A stretch of 64,000 bases of DNA from Desulfosoma sp. (GCA_037481875.1 JBBFKY010000005.1:163934-227933), one strand, 5' to 3'. Counted from the first letter of the stretch, positions 44,168 through 52,755 are shown. The notes: generated from the sequence alone by a model not told the origin. Made by a program: numbers and translations.

Positions 44168-45457
44168 ATGGCACAAGATCTCAAGAAAATGTACCGCACC
44201 GTGATGGATGATCATTTTCCGGAAGAACTTTGTATTCGTTTTGGACATCAGGAACTGCTGTACCGAAAAAGGACATGGAAATTTCCCGACGAAAAAACAG
44301 GGGAACTCATCGAAAAGGGTCTTCGTTATGGAGAAAACCCCGGTCAGGAAGCGGCACTCTACGAGCTTGTTTCAGGAAACCTAACCTTGGGAGACTGTCA
44401 CTTTATTGAGCCAGGTCGAGGGCTTGTGAGCGCCATAACCGAAGAGGATATGGTGCAGGCGGGAAAACATCCGGGAAAGATCAACCTTACGGATCTGGAT
44501 AACGGGCTGAATATCATCAAATATCTCATGGATCGCCCCTGCGCCGTCATCCTTAAGCATAATAACCCCTGCGGCGTCGCGCACGGGGAAATTTTAGCGG
44601 AAGCGTATTATCGAGCCAATCGAGCGGATCGCATTGCGGCTTTTGGAGGATGTCTGGTTTTGAATCGAAGTCTCGATAAGGATACCGCGGAATTGGCGGC
44701 TCAAAATTACCTGGAGGTTCTGGCGGCTCCGGATTTTGAAGAAGGCGCTTTGGATATTGTCAAAAAGCGGGCGAATCTTCGAATTATTCAAGTGCGACGG
44801 ATGGATCGGCTGGAAGAATATCGAAACTTGCGTTTTGTGGATTTTAAATCGCTCATGGATGGCGGTCTCATCGTGCAACAATCCCAACTATGCGCCGTCA
44901 AAGGTCCCCAAGATCTCAAACTGGCCGAAACGATCCATGAAGGCAAAACCTACCGGATTCAACGGGCTCCCACGGATAAAGAAATGCAGGATCTTCTTTT
45001 CGGGTGGTATGTGGAACAAGGGGTGACCTCCAATTCCGTTCTTTATGTGAAGGATCTGTGCACGGTGGCTATCGGCACGGGAGAACAGGACCGAGTGGGA
45101 GTTGCGGAACTGGCCGTCTATAAGGCTTACCGCAACTACGGCGATGCGCTCTGCTTTGAAAAATACGGCATCTCCTACAAGGAACTGGAACGCGCCGTGG
45201 AAACAGGACAAAGGCCTCGAAAGGACCGTGAAGAAATCGATGCGGCGGTTCGTGAAGTGAAAGCGGGCCTGGTAGGATCCACCATGGTCTCCGACGCCTT
45301 TTTCCCGTTTCGAGACGGCGTGGATGTGGGGCTTCGCCAAGGGGTCACCGCAGTGGTCCAACCCGGTGGATCTCTGAGAGACTGGGAAGTCATTGAAGCC
45401 TGCAATGAAGCGGGAGCCACCATGGTGTTCACGGGGCAACGAGCTTTTAAGCACTAG
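44168..45457 (+). CDS. Stand-alone AICAR transformylase-type protein (PurH C-terminal domain)
   Basis: This 429-residue protein matches only the transformylase half of PurH (5-aminoimidazole-4-carboxamide ribonucleotide formyltransferase): LRYGENPGQEAALYE, the catalytic KHNNPCGVA, AFGGCLVLNR, SNSVLYVKD and VGSTMVSDAFFPFRD near the end, with the IMP cyclohydrolase half absent. The ATG at 44168 has AAGGAG 7 nt upstream; the frame is open to 44132. Another gene must provide IMP cyclohydrolase. Confidence 0.87.
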   Translation: MAQDLKKMYRTVMDDHFPEELCIRFGHQELLYRKRTWKFPDEKTGELIEKGLRYGENPGQEAALYELVSGNLTLGDCHFIEPGRGLVSAITEEDMVQAGKHPGKINLTDLDNGLNIIKYLMDRPCAVILKHNNPCGVAHGEILAEAYYRANRADRIAAFGGCLVLNRSLDKDTAELAAQNYLEVLAAPDFEEGALDIVKKRANLRIIQVRRMDRLEEYRNLRFVDFKSLMDGGLIVQQSQLCAVKGPQDLKLAETIHEGKTYRIQRAPTDKEMQDLLFGWYVEQGVTSNSVLYVKDLCTVAIGTGEQDRVGVAELAVYKAYRNYGDALCFEKYGISYKELERAVETGQRPRKDREEIDAAVREVKAGLVGSTMVSDAFFPFRDGVDVGLRQGVTAVVQPGGSLRDWEVIEACNEAGATMVFTGQRAFKH

Positions 45458-45520
45458 CAGTTTTGCCGAGAACGTGGAACGAGTCAGGCCAGACCAGGCC
45501 CAAAACTTTTGTTTACCTGG

Positions 45521-45545
45521 GTGCGCGGGCATCCCGCCCGCATCA
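45521..45545. repeat. REP-like palindrome (GCGGGC family)
   Basis: GCGGGC (45525-45530), loop ATCCC, and GCCCGC (45536-45541), flanked by GGGTGC. A decayed copy is near 45756 (GGGTGCGGGGCATCCCACAC). Confidence 0.7.
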
Positions 45546-45705
45546 TGAGTGGGCCGTCCCGAACATGAGCGTGCTGGGAATCGAGCTTTCAGGAAAACCA
45601 TGGCCTTTTTTTTCCGGCCAAGCCTGGATGTTTCTGCCGCTACCGCATCTGTGGGGGTGGACCTGAGTATCCGCCCTAAACGATTGGCATGCCTGAACGG
45701 CCTGG

Positions 45706-45729
45706 GGGCGGACACATGGGTTCGCCCCG
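45706..45729. repeat. REP-like palindrome (same family as at 7888)
   Basis: GGGGCGGA (45706-45713) opposes TTCGCCCC (45722-45729) around ACACATGG-type loop sequence, with one mismatch. A fragment TCCGCCC lies at 45671. Confidence 0.7.
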
Positions 45730-45963
45730 ACGTGGGTGACCGAGAATTTTTCCTTGGGTGCGGGGCATCCCACACACATACACGGCAGGTCAGAGGCTCC
45801 AGCTCCCACGAAAACAAAGGTCTTGCAGTTTCGGGGCGACGGTGAGCCTCACCCCTAGGGGTCTGGGAGTAGGTTTATTCCTGATGGTGCAAGTCAGCGG
45901 CCCGCTCCCTTCACGGCTGGGACATCGATGATTCCAGGAGAAAGGCTGTTTTCAGACAACTGC

Positions 45964-46530
45964 TTAGAGGCCCTGCCAAGCGGGTACGAGGTCCTGAGGG
46001 ACACCCAAGTGGTCCAGGATACGGGCGACGATAAAGTCTAGAAGATCCTTCACACTTTGCGGATGGTGGTAAAAACCTGGAGCCGGAGGCAGTACAAGAC
46101 CGCCCGCTTCAGTTATCGCCATCATGTTTTTCAGGTGCACAAGACTGAGCGGGGTTTCTCGAGGCACCACAATAAGCGGCCTTCTTTCCTTGAGACACAC
46201 GTCGGCCGCCCGATGAATGAGGTTATTGGCCAAACCGTTGGCGATGGCGGCTAGAGTCCCCATGGTGCAGGGGACAATCACCATGCCTTGCGTGCGAAAG
46301 GAGCCGCTGGCGATAGGGGCACTGAAGTCTTCTTCACCATAAAGAGGCACTCCGTCCGGCAGGTCCTCTTCAAGATTTCTCCCCGTTTCCAAATGATAAA
46401 CAAGCCTTCCGGCCGAAGAGGCCACCACATGGGCCGAAACACCTCGCTGGGCAAAAAATTGAAATAACCTTTGCGCATAGGGTGCTCCACTGGCGCCCGT
46501 GACCGCCACAATGACCGGAAGAGAGCTCAT
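45964..46530 (-). CDS. ubiX: UbiX-type flavin prenyltransferase
   Basis: UbiX makes prenylated FMN, the cofactor of UbiD-type decarboxylases. The 188-residue protein has VAVTGASGAPYAQRL at the N-terminus, VIVPCTMGTLAAIANGLANNLIHRAADV and LKERRPLIVVPRETPLSLVHLKNM, which are diagnostic. It ends the menaquinone operon and overlaps the upstream aldolase gene by 4 bp, so it probably serves the decarboxylation of 1,4-dihydroxy-6-naphthoate-type intermediates (sometimes called MqnM). The UbiD partner is not in the window. Confidence 0.92.
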   Translation of the reverse strand: MSSLPVIVAVTGASGAPYAQRLFQFFAQRGVSAHVVASSAGRLVYHLETGRNLEEDLPDGVPLYGEEDFSAPIASGSFRTQGMVIVPCTMGTLAAIANGLANNLIHRAADVCLKERRPLIVVPRETPLSLVHLKNMMAITEAGGLVLPPAPGFYHHPQSVKDLLDFIVARILDHLGVPQDLVPAWQGL

Positions 46531-47312
46531 GGGCTCCAGACCTCCTCCACTGTTCGTCCTTCATGGACCAAAGCGACAATGGCCGCTAAGAAACGTTCCG
46601 GGGTCGCGTGCTGAAAAACATTGCGGCCCACCGCCACACCTGCAAGGCCGGCTTGTAGTCCCTGCTGAATTTTTGTCAGAAAAGCTCTTTCATCGGCTTC
46701 TTTGCTGCCACCGGCCATGACCACCGGCACAGGAACACTGTTCACGATGTGTTCCAGGCTTTCTTCATGCTGCGGCGCCGGTATCTTGATGATATCCGCC
46801 CCCAGTTCGGCGGCCACCCGTGCCGCATGCATCACGGCTTCATCAGGCAGCGGTTTCGGGGCGTGGGCTCCTCGCACATAAATCATCACCAAAAAAGGCA
46901 GGTTCCACAGGGCACAGGCCTCTCCCACATGTCCAAGGTCTCTGAGCATGTGAGGTTCGGCATCATCTCCCAAATTCACGTGAACCGAAACCCCGTCCGC
47001 TCCTCGACGAATGGCTTCTTCCACAGACCCAACCAAAACCTTTTGATGAAAAGCGGGACCAAGCTGGGTACTGGCCGAAAGATGCATGAAAATGCCGGGA
47101 AGAGGCCCAGGGATTTGTTCCAGATACGTCATCATGCCTTTATGCAGCACGAGCCCATCCGCCCCCGAGGCAATGCCGTAGCGAATCACGTATTTCATGC
47201 GCTCAAGGCCGCGTATGGGGCCGCAACTGACGCCGTGATCCAAAGGAAACAGCACCAGACGACCGTCTTCTCTGGAAAAAAAACGTCGCAACCTTAAATG
47301 CTTACCGCCCAT
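46527..47312 (-). CDS. Class I aldolase of the ADH-synthase / DeoC-LacD fold
   Basis: This 261-residue protein belongs to the class I fructose-bisphosphate aldolase / 2-amino-3,7-dideoxy-D-threo-hept-6-ulosonate synthase group: VLFPLDHGVSCGPIRG, ADGLVLHKGMM, GADGVSVHVNLGDD, the Schiff-base Lys in GADIIKIPAP and VVMAGGSKEADERAFL. The archaeal enzyme starts an alternative route to dehydroquinate and chorismate. Its place directly after mqnA, which consumes chorismate, hints at such a role, but an aldolase of sugar phosphates is equally possible. The start is ATG 47312, overlapping mqnA by 19 bp. Confidence 0.78.
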   Translation of the reverse strand: MGGKHLRLRRFFSREDGRLVLFPLDHGVSCGPIRGLERMKYVIRYGIASGADGLVLHKGMMTYLEQIPGPLPGIFMHLSASTQLGPAFHQKVLVGSVEEAIRRGADGVSVHVNLGDDAEPHMLRDLGHVGEACALWNLPFLVMIYVRGAHAPKPLPDEAVMHAARVAAELGADIIKIPAPQHEESLEHIVNSVPVPVVMAGGSKEADERAFLTKIQQGLQAGLAGVAVGRNVFQHATPERFLAAIVALVHEGRTVEEVWSP

Positions 47313-48214
47313 TGTTTGCCTTCTCCTGCAAAAGGTTCCCCTCCCGTGGTCTCCTCTCTTACGTCGCTTTCGGCCCAAAAATCCAATGGGGGACAGGCAG
47401 GAATATCGCCGACGTCCACCATGAAACGGTAAAAAAGCCTCAAACCTTCTAAGGCCCTTTCATGAAGGTCAAAAATGAAAGTTTTGTAATATCGCTGCAA
47501 ACCCACGAGATCCAAAATACCCAAGCGGCTGGCTTCTTGACACAAAACATCCAGATGCTGAAGTCCCCACGACTTGGATGCCCATAAAGATCGCACCGCC
47601 TCGCGGACCAGGGCCGGCTCTCGAGCCGCCACATCCCGGCGCACCACCCACAGGGCAAACACAAAGGGATGCCCCGTCCAGCCATGCCACACTTCCGCCA
47701 GATCATAGCGAAAAGGATAGTTCGCATGACCGCGCCACACCAGGGCTTCGTCACCGATGGCCAAAAAGGCCGTCGGTGACGATCCGTTGGCCAAAGCGTC
47801 AGCCAGAGCTCCACGATGGTAGCGTACATTTTTAAGGTTCCAGAATATTTCCACGAGGATCTTCAGCAGCACAACGGAAGTGTCCGAATGCCGAGTTAAA
47901 AGAATATCTTCACCTTCAAGGGATTCCAAAGGCTTTTGGCTTAACAACAACACACTATGGACCGGCCCGGCACAGGCGATGGCCAAGCCGGGGACAATCT
48001 TGAACAACTGCGGATGCCGAGCATACATAACCGAAGAAACAGCACTGAGATCCAACTCTCCGCGACACACCATGGCGTTCAGTTCCGATGGACAATGGGC
48101 CGAGATGTGACACGGATTGGGAACCAGACGCTGTTCCATAGCGTAATAGACCGGCCAAACATTCAAGTAATCGATTTTTCCGAGCTTCAGTGTGAGGTGG
48201 TGTCCGCGACCCAT
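47294..48214 (-). CDS. mqnA: Chorismate dehydratase MqnA
   Basis: MqnA removes water from chorismate to give 3-enolpyruvylbenzoate, the entry step of the futalosine menaquinone route. The 306-residue periplasmic-binding-protein-like enzyme has KLGKIDYLNVWPVYYAM, LDLSAVSSVMYARHP, LTRHSDTSVVLLKIL and FLAIGDEALVW. It overlaps mqnX by 28 bp and the aldolase by 19 bp. A GGGG run 8 nt upstream may serve as its ribosome-binding site. Confidence 0.93.
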   Translation of the reverse strand: MGRGHHLTLKLGKIDYLNVWPVYYAMEQRLVPNPCHISAHCPSELNAMVCRGELDLSAVSSVMYARHPQLFKIVPGLAIACAGPVHSVLLLSQKPLESLEGEDILLTRHSDTSVVLLKILVEIFWNLKNVRYHRGALADALANGSSPTAFLAIGDEALVWRGHANYPFRYDLAEVWHGWTGHPFVFALWVVRRDVAAREPALVREAVRSLWASKSWGLQHLDVLCQEASRLGILDLVGLQRYYKTFIFDLHERALEGLRLFYRFMVDVGDIPACPPLDFWAESDVREETTGGEPFAGEGKQWAVSI

Positions 48215-49416
48215 ACCATAGACCCCTGCGCCGCATGGCGAATGATTCTTTCGGCCAGATCGTTTTCCGTGGAAAAAGAACCCGAAACGGAAACGGCCAA
48301 GAAAGGCGTTTTGGCCCCAGGACCCAAATGTCCGAAAAATGGATGGAGACCAAGGGCCTGAGCCCCTATGGACGTGACCATACGTAACACCGTCGCCGGC
48401 GTGATGCCCGGCATGCCATCCAAGACAGCGGTTGCTTCACGAAACAGATTCAGGTCTTCATTACTGGCCAGGCTGTCCGTTCCCAAAGCACAGCGAATCC
48501 CTCTTTGAAGGGCCGCTTCGATGCGGGGAATCGTTCCTTCGATCCACGCATTGCTTCGCGGACAAAAGCACACGGCGGCCCCACAGCGCGCCACCACGTT
48601 CCAATCCTCTTCGTTCACATGCACCATGTGGACCAAAAGGGTCTGAGCGTCCAAAACACCCAAGGTCTGCAGGGTTTTCACCGGGGATGTTCCCGAAGGA
48701 CGCCAGGAGGCATCCCAACGCCCCAAGGACTGCAACAGATCGCGGCAAAAGCCCGTGCCGTCTCGAACAAAGTGCACCTCGTCGGAATGCTCGGCTGCAT
48801 GGATGGAAAAAAGCAACCCTCTGGAACGGCTCCAGGCTTTGGCTTGGGCGATAACTTTCCAAGATGTTGCATAGAGGGAATGCGCTGCCAGAAACGTGTA
48901 TGGCTTGTGGGTTATGGCCTCTGGAGAAAAGAGTTCATGAAGATTCTGACAATGAAATCCCAATAACTCCACGAATCGATGTTCATGGGGAATTTTTGAA
49001 GGTTCCGGAAATGACTCCACAGGCGGATTCATAACGTTGGCAAAGCACCGCGTGCCGGACTGAAAGGCCTGTAGGGATCCCGTTTTGTGTGCATCCCGTC
49101 GTTTAGAAGGACTCAGGTTTTCTTTGGCCTGAAACACGGATACAAGCCATTGAGGAAATCCCATGGGCTGTGAAGGTCTGGAAAGAGAAAGAAGACTGAA
49201 GTCCAAATGCGTATGGGCGTTCACAGCTCCGGGAACAAGGGCGGCCTCCTCATGATCCCACAAACGCACCGAAGCGTTCCCGAATTTTTTGCGCATGTCC
49301 TGAGCCCGGCCGGATTCCAGGATTCGGTCGTGACTCACCACCACGGCCCCGTCGGCCACGGGCGGTCCCATACCCACAAAAACCCAAGGCGCTCGATGGA
49401 TCTCCACGCCTTTCAT
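48187..49416 (-). CDS. mqnX: Aminodeoxyfutalosine deaminase (amidohydrolase), MqnX-type
   Basis: This 409-residue amidohydrolase should deaminate 6-amino-6-deoxyfutalosine to futalosine. Metal and active-site motifs are NAHTHLDFS, FSIHAAEHSDEV, LVHMVHVNEED, CPRSNAWIEG and ALGTDSLASNEDLNLF, as in the chlorohydrolase/cytosine deaminase group. The menaquinone genes on both sides support this function; on its own it could be another deaminase. AAAGGA precedes the ATG; it starts 9 nt after mqnC. Confidence 0.86.
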   Translation of the reverse strand: MKGVEIHRAPWVFVGMGPPVADGAVVVSHDRILESGRAQDMRKKFGNASVRLWDHEEAALVPGAVNAHTHLDFSLLSLSRPSQPMGFPQWLVSVFQAKENLSPSKRRDAHKTGSLQAFQSGTRCFANVMNPPVESFPEPSKIPHEHRFVELLGFHCQNLHELFSPEAITHKPYTFLAAHSLYATSWKVIAQAKAWSRSRGLLFSIHAAEHSDEVHFVRDGTGFCRDLLQSLGRWDASWRPSGTSPVKTLQTLGVLDAQTLLVHMVHVNEEDWNVVARCGAAVCFCPRSNAWIEGTIPRIEAALQRGIRCALGTDSLASNEDLNLFREATAVLDGMPGITPATVLRMVTSIGAQALGLHPFFGHLGPGAKTPFLAVSVSGSFSTENDLAERIIRHAAQGSMVWVADTTSH

Positions 49417-49425
49417 GCCATTCCT

Positions 49426-50499
49426 TTAGGTTCCTTCGATCCATTCATAAGCCATGGTCCGCTGCTTGGGCACAAAACCGGCGTCACAAATGAGCCGACG
49501 GATTTCTTCCACGGAGAGACGAAAATGAACCCCTGCAGCCGCCACTACGTTTTCTTCAATCATGGTGGAGCCGAAATCGTTGGCACCGAAAAAGAGCGCC
49601 GCCTGAGCCACCTTTGGACCCATGGTGACCCAAGAGGCTTGCAGGTTATCGAAGTTGTCCAGGACCAAACGAGACAGGGCCAGCAAACGCAGATAGCTCA
49701 CCGCCGTTTCCGGCCGCTTGGAAATGGATGTGTTGCCAGGTTGAAAAGTCCATGGAATAAAAGCCGTAAAACCTCCCGTTCGATCCTGCAGGTCGCGAAG
49801 CGCAAAAAGATGGCTTAACCGGTCCTCCAGGGATTCTTCATGACCGAACATCATGGTCGCCGTTGTGCGTAATCCCTGGCGATGCGCCTCTTCCATCACC
49901 GCCAGCCATTCTTCTGCGGAACATTTGTTGGGAGACACCCGGCGACGCACCTCATCCACAAGAATTTCCGCCCCTCCTCCGGGAATGGAATCCAATCCGG
50001 CGCTTTTCAGCCGAGCAATCACCGTGGCCACATCGATTCGTTCGCGCTTGGCAAAAAAGACAATTTCCGGCGGGGAAAAAGCATGAAGATGAACCGGATA
50101 CCTTTCCTTGATGAAGCGCAGCATGTCTTCATAGAAACTCAAAGGAAGATCCGGGTGATGCCCCCCTTGAAGAAGAATCTGAGTCCCTCCTAAAGCCAAA
50201 GTTTCCTCAATTTTCTTAGCAAGGAGGTCTCTTCCCAGAACGTAGCCTTCAGGGTGGCCTGGAGGCCGAAAGAAAGCACAGAACCGGCAACCACAAACGC
50301 AAATGTTGGAATAATTGATGTTGCGGTCTACCACATAAGTGACCACATTTTCGGTATGCTTTTTTTGACGGAGGCGATGCGCCGCATGGCCTAGGCGGTG
50401 AAAATCCGCATGAAGATAGATTTCTCGTGCTTCATGGCGGTCCAACCTTCGACCTTCCTCCACAACGCCTTCCAGCAACGCCTCATGCCAGGAGCGCAT
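49426..50499 (-). CDS. mqnC: Cyclic dehypoxanthine futalosine synthase (radical SAM), MqnC
   Basis: MqnC closes the carbocyclic ring of dehypoxanthine futalosine. The 357-residue protein has VVDRNINYSNICVCGCRFCAFFR with the CxxxCxxC cluster, LQGGHHPDLPLSFYEDML, HAFSPPEI, DSIPGGGAEILVDEVR and ATMMFGHEE. The ATG at 50499 is chosen (GAAGG 7 nt upstream); an ATG at 50526 (GAGG 5 nt upstream) is a possible alternative. Downstream mqnX starts 9 nt after its stop. Confidence 0.92.
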   Translation of the reverse strand: MRSWHEALLEGVVEEGRRLDRHEAREIYLHADFHRLGHAAHRLRQKKHTENVVTYVVDRNINYSNICVCGCRFCAFFRPPGHPEGYVLGRDLLAKKIEETLALGGTQILLQGGHHPDLPLSFYEDMLRFIKERYPVHLHAFSPPEIVFFAKRERIDVATVIARLKSAGLDSIPGGGAEILVDEVRRRVSPNKCSAEEWLAVMEEAHRQGLRTTATMMFGHEESLEDRLSHLFALRDLQDRTGGFTAFIPWTFQPGNTSISKRPETAVSYLRLLALSRLVLDNFDNLQASWVTMGPKVAQAALFFGANDFGSTMIEENVVAAAGVHFRLSVEEIRRLICDAGFVPKQRTMAYEWIEGT

Positions 50500-50834
50500 T
50501 TTGGAACCTTCACCTATGCCCTTCATCACCACCTCGGAAAAATTCAAAAGCCTTCCTTGCCTTTAAGAAACCTGTGACGTCTGGATCTCCCATGCGACGT
50601 GGCTTTACCATGCCATAAAAAATGTGCCTCATTGAGGACTCGCCCTCATTGTCCTGGAAGCGCGGGTCTCCGACCCGCCCAAGACCCGGACCGAACGCCC
50701 GTGGAAAAAGCCGGCTGAAGGCCGGCACTTCCGGCGAATAAGCCGACTTTAGGGTTCCAGGGGCGAGACGCCGTCTTGTCCCTACGACAAAACGGCAATA
50801 GCACCATCGGCATAACCGGTTCCCAGACGACTTC
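50500..50834. other. Intra-operon gap with repeats between mqnE and mqnC
   Basis: About 335 bases lie between mqnE and the mqnC start used here. A perfect palindrome and a composite repeat occupy 50662-50790. No gene or RNA is recognised. Confidence 0.6.
50662..50790. repeat. Palindrome plus composite repeat (copy A)
   Basis: GCGGGTC (50662-50668) and GACCCGC (50672-50678) pair perfectly. Beyond lies a composite element containing GGCCGGCACTTCCGGC, a spacer, then GGGGCGAGACGCCGTCTTGTCCCTAC ends split by palindromic pairing. The same arrangement recurs near 54388-54463 (copy B). Confidence 0.7.
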
Positions 50835-51950
50835 CTAAGCCCCGCAAGACGGCGGGGCCGCAGCTTCTTCAAAAAAGCAATTACGCTCCACGGGATGAAA
50901 ACCAGCCTCGCGAATCAAAAATTCCAGCTCCTCTCTGGTAAGAAAGGATTCGGATTCGGCTCCGGCCATGTGCCCGATTTTTTCTTCCACCACGGTCCCG
51001 TCCAAATCGTCGGCTCCGAAATGAAGGGCCACTTGCGCCTGCTTCACTCCCAACATGACCCAATAGGCTTTGATGTGAGGAATATTGTCCAACATGAGGC
51101 GGGAGACGGCGATGGTTTTCAGTTCATCCACACCCGTCGGGCCTTGAGCATGCGGCACGTCCGTGTTTTTCGCCTGAAAAGGTAAAGGGATGAAGCATAC
51201 GAAGCCTTGTGTTTCATCCTGGAGTCGACGCAAAGCGTCCAGATGCTCCAGGCGTTCCTCAAGGGTTTCCTTATGCCCGAAAAGCATGGTGGCGTTGCTT
51301 TTTATGCCCAATTGGTGAGCTTCCCGCATGACTTGTAGCCAACCCTCGCCACTGAGCTTCTGAGGACACAGAAGGGCGCGCACTCGAGGGCTGAACACTT
51401 CGGCGCCACCGCCGGGTAACATGTCCAGTCCAGCCGCCTTCAAGCGCAAAAGAACATCACGAATGGAAAGGCCTTCCAGGCGGGCAAAATGAGCGATTTC
51501 CACCGCTGTAAAGGCTTTGATGTGCACCTGCGGCCGAACCTGTCGAATGGCCCGCAACATCGCCTCAAAGGTTTCCAGCCGCAGTTCCGGATGACACCCT
51601 CCCACCATGTGCACTTCCGTGATGGGTTCTTGAAGCCGATCTTGAACTTTCTCCACAATATTTGAAACCGTCAGTTCAAAGGCTCCAGCTTCACCCTTAC
51701 GGCGTCGAAAGGCGCAAAACAAGCAGCCGTTGACACAGATATTGGAATAGTTGATGTGCTGGTTGACTACGTAGTAAGTGTTCGTCCCGTGCCGGCGGTG
51801 TCGCACCTCATAGGCCAATCCCCCTACCGCCACCAAATCCGGACATCGAAAAAGTCGAAGCCCGTCTTCAAGGGTCAGCCGTCGGCCTTCCATCACCTTG
51901 TGGTAAATATCCTCAAGACCCAAAGACCTGTAGACCGTTACGGGAAGCAT
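50835..51950 (-). CDS. mqnE: Aminofutalosine synthase (radical SAM), MqnE
   Basis: MqnE joins 3-enolpyruvylbenzoate and SAM to form aminofutalosine. The 371-residue protein has VVNQHINYSNICVNGCLFCAF with the radical SAM cysteines, HMVGGCHPELRLETFEAML, IKAFTAVEIAHFAR, DMLPGGGAEVFSPRVR and ATMLFGHKETLEERL, distinguishing it from MqnC. The ATG at 51950 follows AAAGGGA by 6 nt. Its start lies within the last 38 bases of the TetR gene, so the two are coupled. Confidence 0.92.
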   Translation of the reverse strand: MLPVTVYRSLGLEDIYHKVMEGRRLTLEDGLRLFRCPDLVAVGGLAYEVRHRRHGTNTYYVVNQHINYSNICVNGCLFCAFRRRKGEAGAFELTVSNIVEKVQDRLQEPITEVHMVGGCHPELRLETFEAMLRAIRQVRPQVHIKAFTAVEIAHFARLEGLSIRDVLLRLKAAGLDMLPGGGAEVFSPRVRALLCPQKLSGEGWLQVMREAHQLGIKSNATMLFGHKETLEERLEHLDALRRLQDETQGFVCFIPLPFQAKNTDVPHAQGPTGVDELKTIAVSRLMLDNIPHIKAYWVMLGVKQAQVALHFGADDLDGTVVEEKIGHMAGAESESFLTREELEFLIREAGFHPVERNCFFEEAAAPPSCGA

Positions 51951-52638
51951 TTTCGGTCCCTTTCGTGTCCAAAGCCGTCTCCTTTGCCATGACCATGCCG
52001 TCACCGGCCAACCCGTTTTTCAATACCTTGATGAATTCGTCGATCAAACGCCCCGTCACTTCCGAGGATCCTTCGTACAAACCCGTACCACCGTCCAGAA
52101 AGGAAACACAATGCGCCTGAAGAAAACGATCCATGACAGCGTCCAGAAAAAAAACCACAAATTCAGGATCCATGTCCGAACGCACTTCGCCTCGAGCCAT
52201 CCCTGCGAGCACAATGGGGCGCAAGTATTCAGCTGAGAAAAACCGCACCCGCTGCAGAAGCTCATCCCGCAAGGGGAAATCTTCCTGAAAGAGCATCTTG
52301 AGGTAGATGCGGTAAACTCGAGGATGCTTTTGAATGAAGTCGACTCCCGCTATGAGGCTTTGGCGAATCCTTTCAAAAAAGTCCTTATCCGCCGTGTTGT
52401 GCTTGACCTGACCCAATCGCTGACGCACTAAAGCTACGGCATGATCAAAGATGAAAAGAAAGAGCCCTTCCTTGTTGCCGAAGTATTGAAAAAGAGAGCC
52501 TTTAGAAATCCCAAGAGATTCTGCCAATCGGTTGAGGCTCGCCTGTCGAAACCCGTGCCGGGAAAATTCTTCCACCGCCGCATCCAGAATCTTTTCCCGT
52601 TTCGAGGTCTTGAGCCTCATGAAACGATCCATGCCCAT
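51913..52638 (-). CDS. TetR-family regulator, probable regulator of the menaquinone operon
   Basis: This 241-residue protein has a TetR N-terminal helix-turn-helix (ILDAAVEEFSRHGFRQASLNRLAESLGISKGSLFQYFGNKEGLF) preceded by MGMDRFMRLK, and a C-terminal ligand domain resembling those with long helices for fatty or aromatic ligands. The start at ATG 52638 (AGGGG 9 nt upstream) is preferred although the frame is open to 53043. A perfect 22-bp palindrome lies 33 nt upstream, in its own promoter. The 3' end overlaps mqnE, so it heads the menaquinone operon. Confidence 0.85.
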   Translation of the reverse strand: MGMDRFMRLKTSKREKILDAAVEEFSRHGFRQASLNRLAESLGISKGSLFQYFGNKEGLFLFIFDHAVALVRQRLGQVKHNTADKDFFERIRQSLIAGVDFIQKHPRVYRIYLKMLFQEDFPLRDELLQRVRFFSAEYLRPIVLAGMARGEVRSDMDPEFVVFFLDAVMDRFLQAHCVSFLDGGTGLYEGSSEVTGRLIDEFIKVLKNGLAGDGMVMAKETALDTKGTENASRNGLQVFGS

Positions 52639-52670
52639 TTTTCTGCACCCCTGAAAGGACCCCGCATCAG

Positions 52671-52692
52671 AAAGTGACCAGGTGGTCACTTT
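52671..52692. promoter_or_regulatory. Predicted TetR operator
   Basis: Arm AAAGTGACCA (52671-52680) and its exact reverse complement (52683-52692) are separated by GG. The palindrome overlaps the -10 region of the minus-strand promoter listed next and lies upstream of the divergent aminotransferase promoter. Confidence 0.72.
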
Positions 52693-52718
52693 TACCCAAG
52701 CTCGGGAAGGCTTGTCAA
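52689..52718 (-). promoter_or_regulatory. Predicted promoter of the tetR-mqn operon
   Basis: On the minus strand TTGACA (52718-52713) and TAAAAG (52694-52689) are separated by 18 nt. The -10 overlaps the operator palindrome, consistent with repression by the TetR protein. Confidence 0.6.
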
Positions 52719-52726
52719 CCAATCCC

Positions 52727-52755
52727 TTGCCACCAGGAAGGGGCCGCGGTAATAG
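52727..52755 (+). promoter_or_regulatory. Predicted promoter of the aminotransferase gene
   Basis: TTGCCA (52727-52732) and TAATAG (52750-52755) are separated by 17 nt and lie about 30 nt before the GTG start. Confidence 0.45.

Larger units (their letters stand above)
45458..45963. other. Convergent gap made of palindromic repeat copies
   Basis: No gene is supported in these 506 bases. Copies and fragments of at least two palindromic repeat families fill most of it and are listed separately. Confidence 0.7.

Noticed and set aside
45543-45809. Overlapping reading frames in the gap after the AICAR transformylase gene
   Set aside because: They consist of translated palindromic repeats.
46527-47312. 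Calling the aldolase a fructose-bisphosphate aldolase
   Set aside because: The sequence is equally close to ADH synthase-type enzymes and the neighbours are chorismate/menaquinone genes, so only the family is named.
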